This document shows positions 5,105 through 12,037 of a stretch of 12,040 nucleotides of DNA, in pieces. The position numbers were made by a program, and so were the translations under genes. The notes under the pieces were generated by a model. It searched no databases. It was not told the DNA's origin and saw only the letters and a program-made list of their open reading frames with translations. The stretch lies in contig UQQU01000087.1 in assembly GCA_900543325.1 (NCBI GenBank), positions 1-12,040 of the forward strand, written 5' to 3'. Position 1 is the stretch's first letter. Every line of letters begins with the position of its first letter. This DNA comes from an uncultured Clostridium sp. (lineage in GTDB: Bacteria; Bacillota; Clostridia; Clostridiales; Clostridiaceae).

Positions 5105-6136
5105 TTATTTACTTCTTAAAATTCTATCTATTAACTCGATATCTTCAACAAAACTACTATATGAAAGTGCAACATCTACTCTTTTATCTTCTATGCGTAA
5201 TTCTTCCTCTGTAAATAAAGGTTCTCCAAATTTCAAATTTTCTTTAGATTGCTTACATAAAATTTTCATTCTTGCTATATCGTGATTTTTTTCGAAATGT
5301 TTTCTTGCTAAATCAATTATTCCTTTATGTGTAGCTTCAAACAATTCTCTAGTTTTATTATCACTTAATTTATCTTCTACTCCCCACTTTATTGTATTTG
5401 TAGTATAGATTATCTTAAATGCTTTTCTGTAATTTATTAAATTTAACTCACTATCTTCTAAGTTTATCTTTTTTATAACCTTATTCTTAAACTCATTATA
5501 TTTTCCCACTAATACTATTTTGCTTAAGCTTGAGTAACCCATTTCTTTCATAATAAATGCTTCTGCTTCTAATAATATCTTTGCTTCTTTATCTGTTATT
5601 TCTCTTTCTTTACTATTATTATACTTTATCATAGTAACTTCGCTTGATTTTATATATCTTTTATCGTTCATCCTTTTAAGTCCACTATTTAAAGCACCTC
5701 TTAAAACTGAATAATAGTTGTTGTGATAATATTTTATAACATTTCTATTAATAGTTATTCCTTCTGTGGCAAATAAATAATCTTTGTTACTATAGCTAAT
5801 ACTATATTCTTCTGAAATTAATGTAGCTAATGTCATTAATTCATTAACACCATAATAAACAATATCATCATTTCCTTGTAATGCTCTATTGTGAAGAATA
5901 GATAATAATATATCTTCAACTATATCTACATATTTTCCAGCCTTTTCTCTTATTTTTTCTGCTGGCTCTTCATATACTCTATGTATGATAAAAGTTGCTT
6001 TTTCTCCCTTTTCCCACTCACAATGATTACCTAAACTTTCAATTTGAAGTATCTTTCCTTTTCCACTCTTCTTTTCCCAATCCATCATTTCACATAATTG
6101 TGCATACTTAAAAGTTCCAGTTTTTAATTTAATCAT
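5105..6136 (-). CDS. Phage/plasmid-type protein, possible DNA-binding or replication protein (343 aa)
   Basis: The N-terminus (residues 1-58: KLKTGTFKYAQLCEMM, GKGKILQIESLGNHCEWEK, then FIIHRVYEE) follows a pattern I recall from many Firmicutes phage and plasmid proteins of uncertain function (K.L..G..Y.Y.ELC....GK.KK.Q...L...FE.EK....FII...Y). This looks like a small winged-helix-type domain. The rest is helical and lysine/glutamate-rich, with a conserved-looking NYYSVLRGALNSGLKRM segment (about 144-160) and no recognised enzyme motif. It has its own strong ribosome site (AAAAGGAG, 9 bases before ATG) and a very strong terminator, so it is monocistronic. Its neighbour is a repeat-rich non-coding region. 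A replication initiator is a reasonable guess from position, but a regulator is equally possible. Confidence 0.6.
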   Translation of the reverse strand: MIKLKTGTFKYAQLCEMMDWEKKSGKGKILQIESLGNHCEWEKGEKATFIIHRVYEEPAEKIREKAGKYVDIVEDILLSILHNRALQGNDDIVYYGVNELMTLATLISEEYSISYSNKDYLFATEGITINRNVIKYYHNNYYSVLRGALNSGLKRMNDKRYIKSSEVTMIKYNNSKEREITDKEAKILLEAEAFIMKEMGYSSLSKIVLVGKYNEFKNKVIKKINLEDSELNLINYRKAFKIIYTTNTIKWGVEDKLSDNKTRELFEATHKGIIDLARKHFEKNHDIARMKILCKQSKENLKFGEPLFTEEELRIEDKRVDVALSYSSFVEDIELIDRILRSK

Positions 6137-6180
6137 AAATAATTTCTCCTTTTCTTTTGTAATTTTATTTTCTGAGTCTT

Positions 6181-6258
6181 TTAATCCTAACTCGAACCTT
6201 CAAAATCAATGAAGGCTGAATCAAGATTAATCCATTTATATTTCAAAACTATTAATCC
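6181..6258. repeat. Three TTAATCC motifs upstream of the 343-residue gene
   Basis: TTAATCC occurs at 6181-6187, 6227-6233 and 6252-6258, all in the same orientation (GGATTAA on the coding strand). The last copy is part of ATTAATCCG, which also occurs upstream of the polymerase operon at about 9714-9722. These may be protein or promoter sites. Confidence 0.35.
6197..6215. promoter_or_regulatory. Inverted repeat CCTTCA-7-TGAAGG
   Basis: Perfect 6-bp arms between the TTAATCC motifs, in the leader or promoter zone of the 343-residue gene. It could be an operator or a small RNA hairpin. Confidence 0.4.
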
Positions 6259-6280
6259 GAAATCTACCCTTTAAAAAGTA

Positions 6281-6315
6281 AAAAAGAGCTGATATTTTTT
6301 TTATATCAACTCTTT
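6281..6315 (-). terminator. Terminator after the polymerase gene
   Basis: On the minus strand AAAGAGTTGATAT pairs with ATATCAGCTCTTT (13 pairs, one T-G) around an A-rich loop, followed by TTTTT. It starts within 10 bases of the polymerase stop codon. Confidence 0.85.
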
Positions 6316-6320
6316 CTCTT

Positions 6321-9300
6321 TTAAACTTCTATTCCTCTGATTCTCACATTATAGCTCTTAGCAGTTTCTTTTACTTCATCTAGTATTAATTTTGCACCAA
6401 CTAGAGCATATAAGTTAACTCCATTGTTAGCTCCTGATACATAAACTTTACCTACTATTTCACCAGTAGAAGCAAATACAAATATATCAGCATTGTCAGC
6501 AACTTTTAAAGTTATGTAATCTTGTAAGTTAACCACTACATCTTTAGAGAATCCAAATTTAAACTCTATGTTTTGAGATTGTATATCTTTCTTAGATTCA
6601 AATCTCTTAAGTTCTTTATCTCCAATATTTACTTCTTTTAGTTTTTTCTTGCTTACTTCATATTTTACTCCAAGAATTTCTACACCTTCTTCATTGTAAG
6701 TTTCAACTAGAGCTTCATATTCAGGATATTCTATAGAAAGCATAGCTTGAACATATTTGAAATAGAAATCAAATATAAATCTTTGTAATCCTTCAGTGTT
6801 CTTATTCATCATTCTGAATAGAGCAACACATACTTCTTCACCAGTGAACTTATTAGCTACTTCAATAGCTACTCTTTCAGCTCTGTAGCACATTGTTTTA
6901 GTCATAAGTGTTCTTATGTCATCATTGTATCTTAAAGCTCTTACAGGCTTTCCTGAAGCATCTAGCATAGCTTTATTTGTTTCTATATAGTCACCTAGTT
7001 CTTCATTGTATTCTTGAACCATAACTATATATTTTTTATCTCTTTCTTTTCTTTGCTTATTATAATCATTGAAGCTATTCTCTATTATAGTTTGTACTTC
7101 TTCTACAACTACTTCATTAACATCATAAGTATTTGATACTTTAAATAGCTCTTTGAATATGTCACCATTTCTCCAGCTTGAGTTGTTTTTGTAATATTCA
7201 ACTCTTGCTAAAATTCCTTTCCAGTTCTCGTTGCTGAACTCACTCCATTTAGCATAGCTTTCTAGAACTGATTCTCCTACTCTGTTTAATGTAAATTCAT
7301 TAATATCTTTTTCAGGTAAGAACTTGAAGTAGTAAGGCTTCTTGAAGTTCTTTTTAAGGTCTTTGATGTAATCTAAATCAGGTAATATTCCAGTCTTAGG
7401 TGCATCAATAGCAACCATTGAAATTTCAACTGTTCTATATATTGCTTCTTCTACTTCATAGAATTGATTAGCTACAACTTCTTTAACTATTTCTCTTGAT
7501 AAGTTCATAGTTCTTTGTTGTTGTCCAAACCAGTTCCAAAACTCTTTCTTTTGTCCTTCAGTTGGTAAAGTGTTTTTGAAGCAATTTTTATATGTTACAT
7601 TCTTACCATCAACATAAACTCCTAAATCTTGAGCTTGATTACTTATACAAGCATTTAAGATAGCTACTTCACCAATGATGTTACCCATGTAAGCAGTATT
7701 AGCAAAAGTTCTAGTAGACCAATTATAAGTAGCTTCTCCTAAGTTTCCTTTGTTTTCTTCAGTTCCTATGAAGTGAAGTCCATCTTTAGGAGCTATAATT
7801 GATTCTATTAATAAAGGATTAGAGCTTGTAAAGATTGTATCTGTATCAAAATCAGCTCCTGATAAGATTTTTGCTCTTATATCTTTAGCATTGAATACAC
7901 AAAGCTCTTTTGTCCAGTGTCCACAATATCTGTTGTATAGTGAATCTTCTACAAAGTCCATAGCTCCAACTTCACTGAATGATGCTATTGGGAATCTACA
8001 AGCTAATACTTTTTTATCTTCAGTGTTACACCAAAACTCATTAGCTTCTAAAGTATCATTTATTTCTCTATTCATAGCATAATTTAATATTCCTAATGGA
8101 GCATTAACAATAGTTTTAAAGTCACCTTTAACATAGAATTTACCTGAACATAATTCTTTTACACTTCTTTCAACCATGTTAGCTAAGGTTCTTCTAACCC
8201 AAGGCAATCTATAGAATCTATCGAAGTCAGCTCTTAATAATAAAGATAATCTATCTGCTATTTCTACTTCTTCATCTTCTTCGCTTTCTATAGCTCCTAA
8301 GAAGTGATATATGTAATTTTCATCACCTTTTAATACTCCACTTAATATGTTATAAGTTTCTTTAGTAAGTTCGTTGTAATCTTCAGCATTAAGTCCAAGT
8401 TGGCATAATAATTGATAGCTTGTTTTCTTATACTCTGCTGGTTCTTTCTTTGAAGCCTTAGTTACAAAAAGAGCATCCATGATATTTTTAAGAGCTTCAG
8501 GTCTTTTAGCTTCATATTCTTCTAAGCTAATCTTACTTGCCCATTTACACATTGAAGGATTAACTATTATAGTGTTGTTGTCTACTTTAATCCAGTTACC
8601 ATACATATCTCTAGCCTCAATAACTCCGTTTACTTTTCTTAAAGTTTCTGTGTCACCTTTGTACATATCATTGAAATACTTAACAAAATCTATTGATACT
8701 AATAAACCTTTAAGAGCTAATTTGATACTTCTAACTCCTAAGAAGCAAGGCTCATAACCTAATTTAAGTTCCTTAGCTACTCTTTTCATAAGAGCTGGTG
8801 ATGCAATACCACAACCATCTGCAAATACTGAGTCATGCTCATACCCTTCTTTTACAACTAATTGTCCATTTTCAAAAGTTTTGATACTTTGAATTGTTTT
8901 ATATTCAACTTCAGGAAGAACTAAGTAGTTAGGCTTTATGCTTGTGTGATAGCTTGAGCTTAAGAATAAGCTTAATCTTGCAGTTACATCTTTATTAACG
9001 TTAACTCCAGTTTTTCCTTCTAAAGAATCTAACCAGCCACAAGATACTATTGATTCATATTGCTTAACAATTCCTACTACATCTTCTCTAACATAAAGAG
9101 CTTTTAAATTTTTCATGTCTGAAGGACTTGAAAGATAGAAATAATATCTATTTCCGTTAAAAGTTAATGGCAAGTCTTTTAACTTTAAAGCTTCTTGTTT
9201 ACTGCTGAATTGAACCTTTACCATCCAGTCAATTCTTTCTACTTCTTCAATGTTTAATCCTAGTCCTTCAAACATCATTAATAACATTGGGTTTTCATTG

Positions 9301-9392
9301 ATTATTATTTCTTTTGCTTCAATATCATACTTTCCAAAAGCTCCTACTTTTACTTCCACTTCTGCCATTTCAAATCTTCTTAACTTTTTCAT
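6321..9392 (-). CDS. Two-barrel single-chain RNA polymerase (RdRP/QDE-1/YonO-like), 1023 aa
   Basis: The sequence carries both signature blocks of two-barrel RNA polymerases. Block 1: FADGCGIASPALMKRVAKEL (190-209), then a GVRSIKLALKGLLVSID segment, then VNPSMCKWAS (277-286). This corresponds to the DGxGxxS...KG...RPSM.K pattern of the first double-psi barrel in eukaryotic RdRPs. Block 2: ACRFPIASFSEVGAMDF (464-480) leading to LSGADFDTDTIF (510-521), the position of the metal-binding DxDGD loop of the second barrel. All three aspartates (514, 516, 518) are present, but the glycine is Thr517. Family members include QDE-1-type RNA-dependent polymerases and phage YonO, a DNA-dependent RNA polymerase. 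The substrate preference here cannot be read from sequence. The ATG at 9392 has a GAGG site; Met9 has none. It follows the 47-residue ribbon-helix-helix gene by 40 bases without a terminator, forming one operon. Confidence 0.85.
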   Translation of the reverse strand: MKKLRRFEMAEVEVKVGAFGKYDIEAKEIIINENPMLLMMFEGLGLNIEEVERIDWMVKVQFSSKQEALKLKDLPLTFNGNRYYFYLSSPSDMKNLKALYVREDVVGIVKQYESIVSCGWLDSLEGKTGVNVNKDVTARLSLFLSSSYHTSIKPNYLVLPEVEYKTIQSIKTFENGQLVVKEGYEHDSVFADGCGIASPALMKRVAKELKLGYEPCFLGVRSIKLALKGLLVSIDFVKYFNDMYKGDTETLRKVNGVIEARDMYGNWIKVDNNTIIVNPSMCKWASKISLEEYEAKRPEALKNIMDALFVTKASKKEPAEYKKTSYQLLCQLGLNAEDYNELTKETYNILSGVLKGDENYIYHFLGAIESEEDEEVEIADRLSLLLRADFDRFYRLPWVRRTLANMVERSVKELCSGKFYVKGDFKTIVNAPLGILNYAMNREINDTLEANEFWCNTEDKKVLACRFPIASFSEVGAMDFVEDSLYNRYCGHWTKELCVFNAKDIRAKILSGADFDTDTIFTSSNPLLIESIIAPKDGLHFIGTEENKGNLGEATYNWSTRTFANTAYMGNIIGEVAILNACISNQAQDLGVYVDGKNVTYKNCFKNTLPTEGQKKEFWNWFGQQQRTMNLSREIVKEVVANQFYEVEEAIYRTVEISMVAIDAPKTGILPDLDYIKDLKKNFKKPYYFKFLPEKDINEFTLNRVGESVLESYAKWSEFSNENWKGILARVEYYKNNSSWRNGDIFKELFKVSNTYDVNEVVVEEVQTIIENSFNDYNKQRKERDKKYIVMVQEYNEELGDYIETNKAMLDASGKPVRALRYNDDIRTLMTKTMCYRAERVAIEVANKFTGEEVCVALFRMMNKNTEGLQRFIFDFYFKYVQAMLSIEYPEYEALVETYNEEGVEILGVKYEVSKKKLKEVNIGDKELKRFESKKDIQSQNIEFKFGFSKDVVVNLQDYITLKVADNADIFVFASTGEIVGKVYVSGANNGVNLYALVGAKLILDEVKETAKSYNVRIRGIEV

Positions 9393-9432
9393 AATTAAAT
9401 ACCTCTTTCTTTCTTCTAAATTTTTTTGTTTT

Positions 9433-9576
9433 TTACTTATTAGATTCTTGGATAGCTTTTTTTATCATTAACTCAATTACCTTAGACATATTTTGTCCGT
9501 TAGCTTCACAAGTTTCCTTAAATTTCTTTTTTAAGTTTTCATCCAATCTGATTGTTAATACTGAGTTTTTGTTCAT
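9433..9576 (-). CDS. Ribbon-helix-helix regulator (47 aa)
   Basis: The start at 9576 is preferred over the upstream frame extension because AAAGGAG lies 7 bases before it. The protein has the ribbon-helix-helix layout of small CopG/Arc-type repressors: strand VLTIRLDENLKKKFKETCEA, then NGQNMSKVIELMIKKAI. Such proteins bind DNA as dimers on short repeats and often control their own operon. Exactly such a site lies 20 bases upstream of the gene: two tandem copies of TTGTATATAC (9597-9616). The next gene is the large two-barrel RNA polymerase, in the same operon, so this protein probably controls polymerase expression. It could also be an accessory factor, but nothing in the sequence shows that. 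Confidence 0.8.
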   Translation of the reverse strand: MNKNSVLTIRLDENLKKKFKETCEANGQNMSKVIELMIKKAIQESNK

Positions 9577-9596
9577 AAAATTTCTCCTTTCTATTT

Positions 9597-9616
9597 TTGT
9601 ATATACTTGTATATAC
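9597..9616. promoter_or_regulatory. Tandem 10-bp operator of the ribbon-helix-helix/polymerase operon
   Basis: TTGTATATAC occurs twice in direct tandem (9597-9606, 9607-9616). Each copy contains the palindrome GTATATAC, so centres are exactly one DNA turn apart, the classical arrangement for cooperative ribbon-helix-helix dimers. It lies between the promoter region and the ribosome site. A possible -10 (TATATA, with TTTAAC 17 bases upstream) overlaps it. Confidence 0.65.
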
Positions 9617-9656
9617 AAACTGGTTAAAAAAAATATTGTTTAAAAAATACCCCTTC

Positions 9657-9684
9657 ACTATACATTGTGAAAAAACACCAACAA
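9657..9684 (-). promoter_or_regulatory. Putative promoter of the polymerase operon
   Basis: Minus strand: TTGTTG (9684-9679), 16-base spacer, TATAGT (9662-9657). An inverted repeat TTCAC-8-GTGAA (9654-9671) covers the -10 and could be a second operator. A second candidate promoter overlaps the tandem operator at 9597-9616, so the true start is uncertain. Confidence 0.45.
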
Positions 9685-9741
9685 TTCGGGGAATTAAAAA
9701 TATTTTCGAGATATTAATCCGTTAACAGTAATTCAAAACGT

Positions 9742-9770
9742 AAAAAAGCTGATGATTTCTCACCAACTTT
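9742..9770 (-). terminator. Second tandem terminator with a GAAA loop
   Basis: On the minus strand AAAGTTGGTGA pairs with TCATCAGCTTT (G-T pairs only on this strand) around a GAAA tetraloop, followed by TTTTTT. It lies about 30 bases after the first terminator of the 158-residue gene, insulating the polymerase operon from upstream transcription. Confidence 0.8.
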
Positions 9771-9798
9771 TTAAAATAAAAAATGGATTTTATTGCAT

Positions 9799-9829
9799 AA
9801 AAAAAGAAGGTTATACAATAATAACCTTC
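9799..9829 (-). terminator. Terminator of the 158-residue gene
   Basis: GAAGGTTAT pairs perfectly with ATAACCTTC, followed on the minus strand by TTTTTTT. It begins right after the stop codon. Confidence 0.85.
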
Positions 9830-9834
9830 GATTT

Positions 9835-10311
9835 CTAATATATTGTTTCTTCTAAATCATCATAGCTTAGTTCCATCATATATGTAACTTGTACATTTAT
9901 TTTCTTTATAGCTCCAGCAACTATAGCAGTAAGAATTTCTCTTTTATCAATATCATTTATAAATTCAGTTGATAGTAGAAAGTTCTTGTTGTTACTAACA
10001 TTAATAATCTCAAAGGTGTGCATATCATTCTCACCTTCTTCTACTAAAAATATATTTACAGTTTGCTTTGGTAAGTCAACTATGTTATTAATACTTTCAA
10101 TAACATCTGCTTCTAATATCTCTTCTATATCCATACATAATTTACTTTCAAAAAATACTTTTAAATCTAGGCTACCAGTTGTAAAGCTTGTTTCAGGATA
10201 TAAATATAAATCATCACTTAGTTTAAGTATTCCATATTGTTGATAAGCTTTATCTTCAATCTCTTTTCTCTCTTTGTTTTTATAACTTTGTAAATCAATT
10301 ATTTTACTCAT
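9835..10311 (-). CDS. Hypothetical acidic protein (158 aa)
   Basis: No family recognised. The N-terminus is charged (MSKIIDLQSYKNKERKEIED). A predicted strand-rich middle follows (YGILKLSDDLYLYPETSF, then VNIFLVEEGENDMHTFEIINV), and the C-terminal part has one helix (REILTAIVAGAIKKI) and an acidic end. It has no signal peptide or membrane segment and is overall acidic, so it is probably a cytoplasmic protein. The ATG has a GGGAG site 9 bases upstream. The gene forms its own unit: it has a promoter with a TATAAT box overlapped by a palindrome (TACCATATTGGTA) and a perfect terminator. This points to separate, probably repressed, expression. It lies between the partition operon and the polymerase operon. 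Confidence 0.75.
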   Translation of the reverse strand: MSKIIDLQSYKNKERKEIEDKAYQQYGILKLSDDLYLYPETSFTTGSLDLKVFFESKLCMDIEEILEADVIESINNIVDLPKQTVNIFLVEEGENDMHTFEIINVSNNKNFLLSTEFINDIDKREILTAIVAGAIKKINVQVTYMMELSYDDLEETIY

Positions 10312-10344
10312 ATGCTATTTCTCCCAATCTTTTTACTTTTCTAC

Positions 10345-10361
10345 ATTATACCATATTGGTA
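10345..10361 (-). promoter_or_regulatory. -10 box and overlapping palindromic operator of the 158-residue gene
   Basis: Minus strand: TATAAT at 10350-10345, partly inside the palindrome TACCA-TAT-TGGTA (10349-10361). The -35 is poor (T-rich, inside the upstream terminator tail). The palindrome suggests control by a dimeric repressor that blocks the -10. Confidence 0.5.
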
Positions 10362-10366
10362 CATAT

Positions 10367-10393
10367 AAAAAAGAACTGAAATCTTCAGCTCTT
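10367..10393 (-). terminator. Terminator of the parM-parR operon
   Basis: On the minus strand AAGAGCTGAA pairs with TTCAGTTCTT (one G-T) around GAT, followed by TTTTTT. It lies about 10 bases after the parR stop codon. Confidence 0.85.
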
Positions 10394-10400
10394 TCAATAG

Positions 10401-10676
10401 TTAAAACATACTCACAATATCCGAACTAATTGGTATTTCTTGCACCTTTTCGCTCTCTTTTTCTTCAGGTATATTATCAACCTTTTCACACCTATCTGCA
10501 CCTTTTGAATCTATTTCTTCTACTGGATTAAGATTTAAATTGTAGCTATTGGTTGCAATTCGGTACAAAACATCTTTAATAGTATCACTTTCACTATAGG
10601 AGCTGGATAGGTAATCTAAAATCACCTTATCCTTGTCCTTTTTTTCATTAAGAGTTATATATATCCTTCTACTCAT
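10401..10676 (-). CDS. parR: ParR-like partition adaptor (ribbon-helix-helix)
   Basis: The frame also has a GTG at 10688, but the ATG at 10676 is preferred: GGAGG, embedded in the end of parM, lies 5 bases before it. The protein has 91 residues. The N-terminus (SRRIYITLNEKKDKDKVILD, then YLSSSYSESDTIKDVLYRIA) has ribbon-helix-helix character, followed by an acidic low-complexity linker and a hydrophobic end (SSDIVSMF). In ParMR systems ParR binds the parC centromere through its ribbon-helix-helix, and its C-terminal tail contacts the ParM filament end. Both parts seem present. It is directly downstream of parM and probably also represses the operon by binding the repeats near the promoter at 11911-11966. 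Identified from fold pattern and position, not from close sequence similarity. Confidence 0.75.
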   Translation of the reverse strand: MSRRIYITLNEKKDKDKVILDYLSSSYSESDTIKDVLYRIATNSYNLNLNPVEEIDSKGADRCEKVDNIPEEKESEKVQEIPISSDIVSMF

Positions 10677-10678
10677 AA

Positions 10679-11521
10679 CTACCTCCACACCTGCTTACAC
10701 AAATTAGAAGCTCCAATAACATTGCTATAAAGTGCATCTTCATGTATCTTACAAGGAGTGTTACTTCTTATGTAATCTTCCAATAGAAGTGAACCTCCAC
10801 CAGTAAAGTGAACTGTATAGTTCTTGATGTTAACTTGTCCTTTTGTATAGTTTAAAATCTCCTTAAGGAAATCTAAGTACATATCATGAGATACTTTGAT
10901 TCTTCCTCTCTTTATTAACCTCTCAATATCTTCTTCAACATAATCTTCACCTTTGCTATTCTCCAGCTCCTTTACTTTTGAATAGAAGTCATATGTTCCA
11001 ATCTTATTAGTGAAGCTCTTCTCTATTTTACCTTCTATGAAACTTGCATAGTTTACCGTTCTGCTTCCTATATCAATTATAAGAACATCATCATTTTCAG
11101 TATTATCTAATGAATAATAACTAACATATCCTTCAGGAAGTATTGCTACATTATGAATAAACACTTTTCTAGTTGAATCTTTAACCTTAAAATCAAAACT
11201 CTTGCCTTTAAGTTCTTGAATCATTCTTTCCTTTTTCGGTAATTGATTTACTGGTAACAACAAACATAGATTTATATTTGTATCTGTAGTAGCCTTACTT
11301 ATTGCATATAGTAATATAGGCATATAATTCTTATCTACCTTTGAAAACTCCCTCTCTAATTGCCCTATTGTTATGTAAGTAGTAGTTCCATTGAACTCAA
11401 TCCTCTCAAACATTTCACCATTAGGATTGAAAGCAGTAGATATTTTACTACTGAACATTCCTTTATTTTCTCCTAAGTATTTTGTATTATAATTTCCTAA
11501 ATCAACTATTACATTTTTCAT
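10679..11521 (-). CDS. parM: ParM-like actin ATPase for plasmid partition
   Basis: A 280-residue actin-fold protein. Phosphate-1 motif: VDLGNYNTK (Asp7, Gly9, Asn10, Thr13, Lys14). Phosphate-2 motif: DIGSRT (150-155). Adenosine motif: FTGGGS (239-244). ParM polymerises with ATP into filaments that push plasmid copies apart, attached through ParR to parC. Sequence features such as FSSKIST, LPEGYVSYYSLDN and the NSKGEDYVEEDIERLIKRG stretch resemble ParM proteins I recall from Clostridium botulinum. The start at 11521 is preferred over an upstream ATG at 11545 because AAGGAG lies 9 bases before it. The gene follows a 38-codon ORF by 4 bases and its last codons hold the parR ribosome site, so these genes form one operon. 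Confidence 0.92.
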   Translation of the reverse strand: MKNVIVDLGNYNTKYLGENKGMFSSKISTAFNPNGEMFERIEFNGTTTYITIGQLEREFSKVDKNYMPILLYAISKATTDTNINLCLLLPVNQLPKKERMIQELKGKSFDFKVKDSTRKVFIHNVAILPEGYVSYYSLDNTENDDVLIIDIGSRTVNYASFIEGKIEKSFTNKIGTYDFYSKVKELENSKGEDYVEEDIERLIKRGRIKVSHDMYLDFLKEILNYTKGQVNIKNYTVHFTGGGSLLLEDYIRSNTPCKIHEDALYSNVIGASNLCKQVWR

Positions 11522-11525
11522 ATTT

Positions 11526-11642
11526 TTACTCTCCTTTTCTTCCATCTTTTTTTAATGTCTTTACTGTAAACCACTCTATCTCCCAAGCAGATAAGTTCTT
11601 AAGTAAAAATTCTTCTAATTCTACATCTAATTTTTTATTCAT
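11526..11642 (-). CDS. Small protein in the partition operon (38 aa)
   Basis: An ORF of 38 codons with a good ribosome site (GGGAGAG, 6 bases before ATG). It encodes an acidic-then-basic helical peptide (MNKKLDVELEEFLLKNLSAW, then EIEWFTVKTLKKDGRKGE). Its stop codon lies 4 bases before the parM start, and the parM ribosome site lies inside its last codons, so it would be translated with parM. No family recognised. It may be a real small protein or a coupling leader for parM. Confidence 0.6.
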   Translation of the reverse strand: MNKKLDVELEEFLLKNLSAWEIEWFTVKTLKKDGRKGE

Positions 11643-11680
11643 TTTAATCTCTCCCTAGTATCCTGAATTTTATATTTAAA

Positions 11681-11782
11681 TTACTCTTTCCAGTAAAGTG
11701 TTTTGAACATTTTCAAACCATCAAACGTTATATTTTCCTTTCCAACTGCATCAGCATAAGCCAACAAACAAAAAATACTCAT
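11681..11782 (-). CDS. Small protein at the head of the partition operon (33 aa)
   Basis: An ORF of 33 codons with an excellent ribosome site (AAAGGAG, 6 bases before ATG). The product (MSIFCLLAYADAVGKENITF, then DGLKMFKTLYWKE) has a short hydrophobic start that could be amphipathic but is too short for a typical membrane span. It is the first gene after the promoter and the direct repeats, about 38 bases ahead of the 38-codon gene. No family recognised. Confidence 0.55.
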   Translation of the reverse strand: MSIFCLLAYADAVGKENITFDGLKMFKTLYWKE

Positions 11783-11910
11783 AAAAATCTCCTTTGTATA
11801 GTTTTTTTAATTTTAAGTTTTTTCTTTTCTTGTAAAGATATGATTTATATTTAATTGAAAACTGAAAACTCATAGGATTGAGTGTTTTCAACAAATCTAC
11901 TTGAATTGAA

Positions 11911-11966
11911 CAGTGTCATAAATGCCACTCACAAGATTTATTATATATTATCAGTGTCATAAATGC
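11911..11966. repeat. 15-bp direct repeat flanking the -10 (candidate parC/ParR sites)
   Basis: CAGTGTCATAAATGC occurs exactly at 11911-11925 and 11952-11966, 41 bases apart (about four DNA turns). One copy lies between -35 and -10 and overlaps the -35. The other starts about 15 bases downstream of the -10. This suits binding by ParR for both centromere function and repression. Confidence 0.65.
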
Positions 11967-11968
11967 AA
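11940..11968 (-). promoter_or_regulatory. Promoter of the partition operon
   Basis: Minus strand: -35 TTGCAT (11968-11963), spacer 17 bases, -10 TATAAT (11945-11940, perfect). It is flanked and overlapped by the 15-bp repeats. The leader to the 33-codon gene would be about 150 bases. Confidence 0.65.
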
Positions 11969-11988
11969 CCATTATTTAAAAAAATTTT

Positions 11989-12037
11989 TAGGCTATGTTA
12001 GCTAACTTTGTGATTAATTATATCTAAAATAGGCTAT
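11989..12037. repeat. TAGGCTAT direct repeat and GTTAGCTAAC palindrome
   Basis: TAGGCTAT occurs at 11989-11996 and 12030-12037, again 41 bases apart, the same spacing as the 15-bp repeats. GTTAGCTAAC (11997-12006) is a perfect palindrome between them. They may be part of a larger centromere array continuing outside the window. Confidence 0.4.

Noticed and set aside
7891..8757. Plus-strand ORFs of 63 and 92 codons (7891-8082, 8479-8757) inside the polymerase gene
   Set aside because: Antisense frames within a well-supported gene, with no family signature in the products.
9250..9471. Plus-strand 73-codon ORF across the 5' end of the polymerase gene
   Set aside because: Antisense shadow covering two real genes, with composition typical of the reverse strand of lysine-rich coding DNA.
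9986..10243. Plus-strand 85-codon ORF inside the 158-residue gene
   Set aside because: Antisense shadow. The opposite gene has a ribosome site, promoter and terminator.
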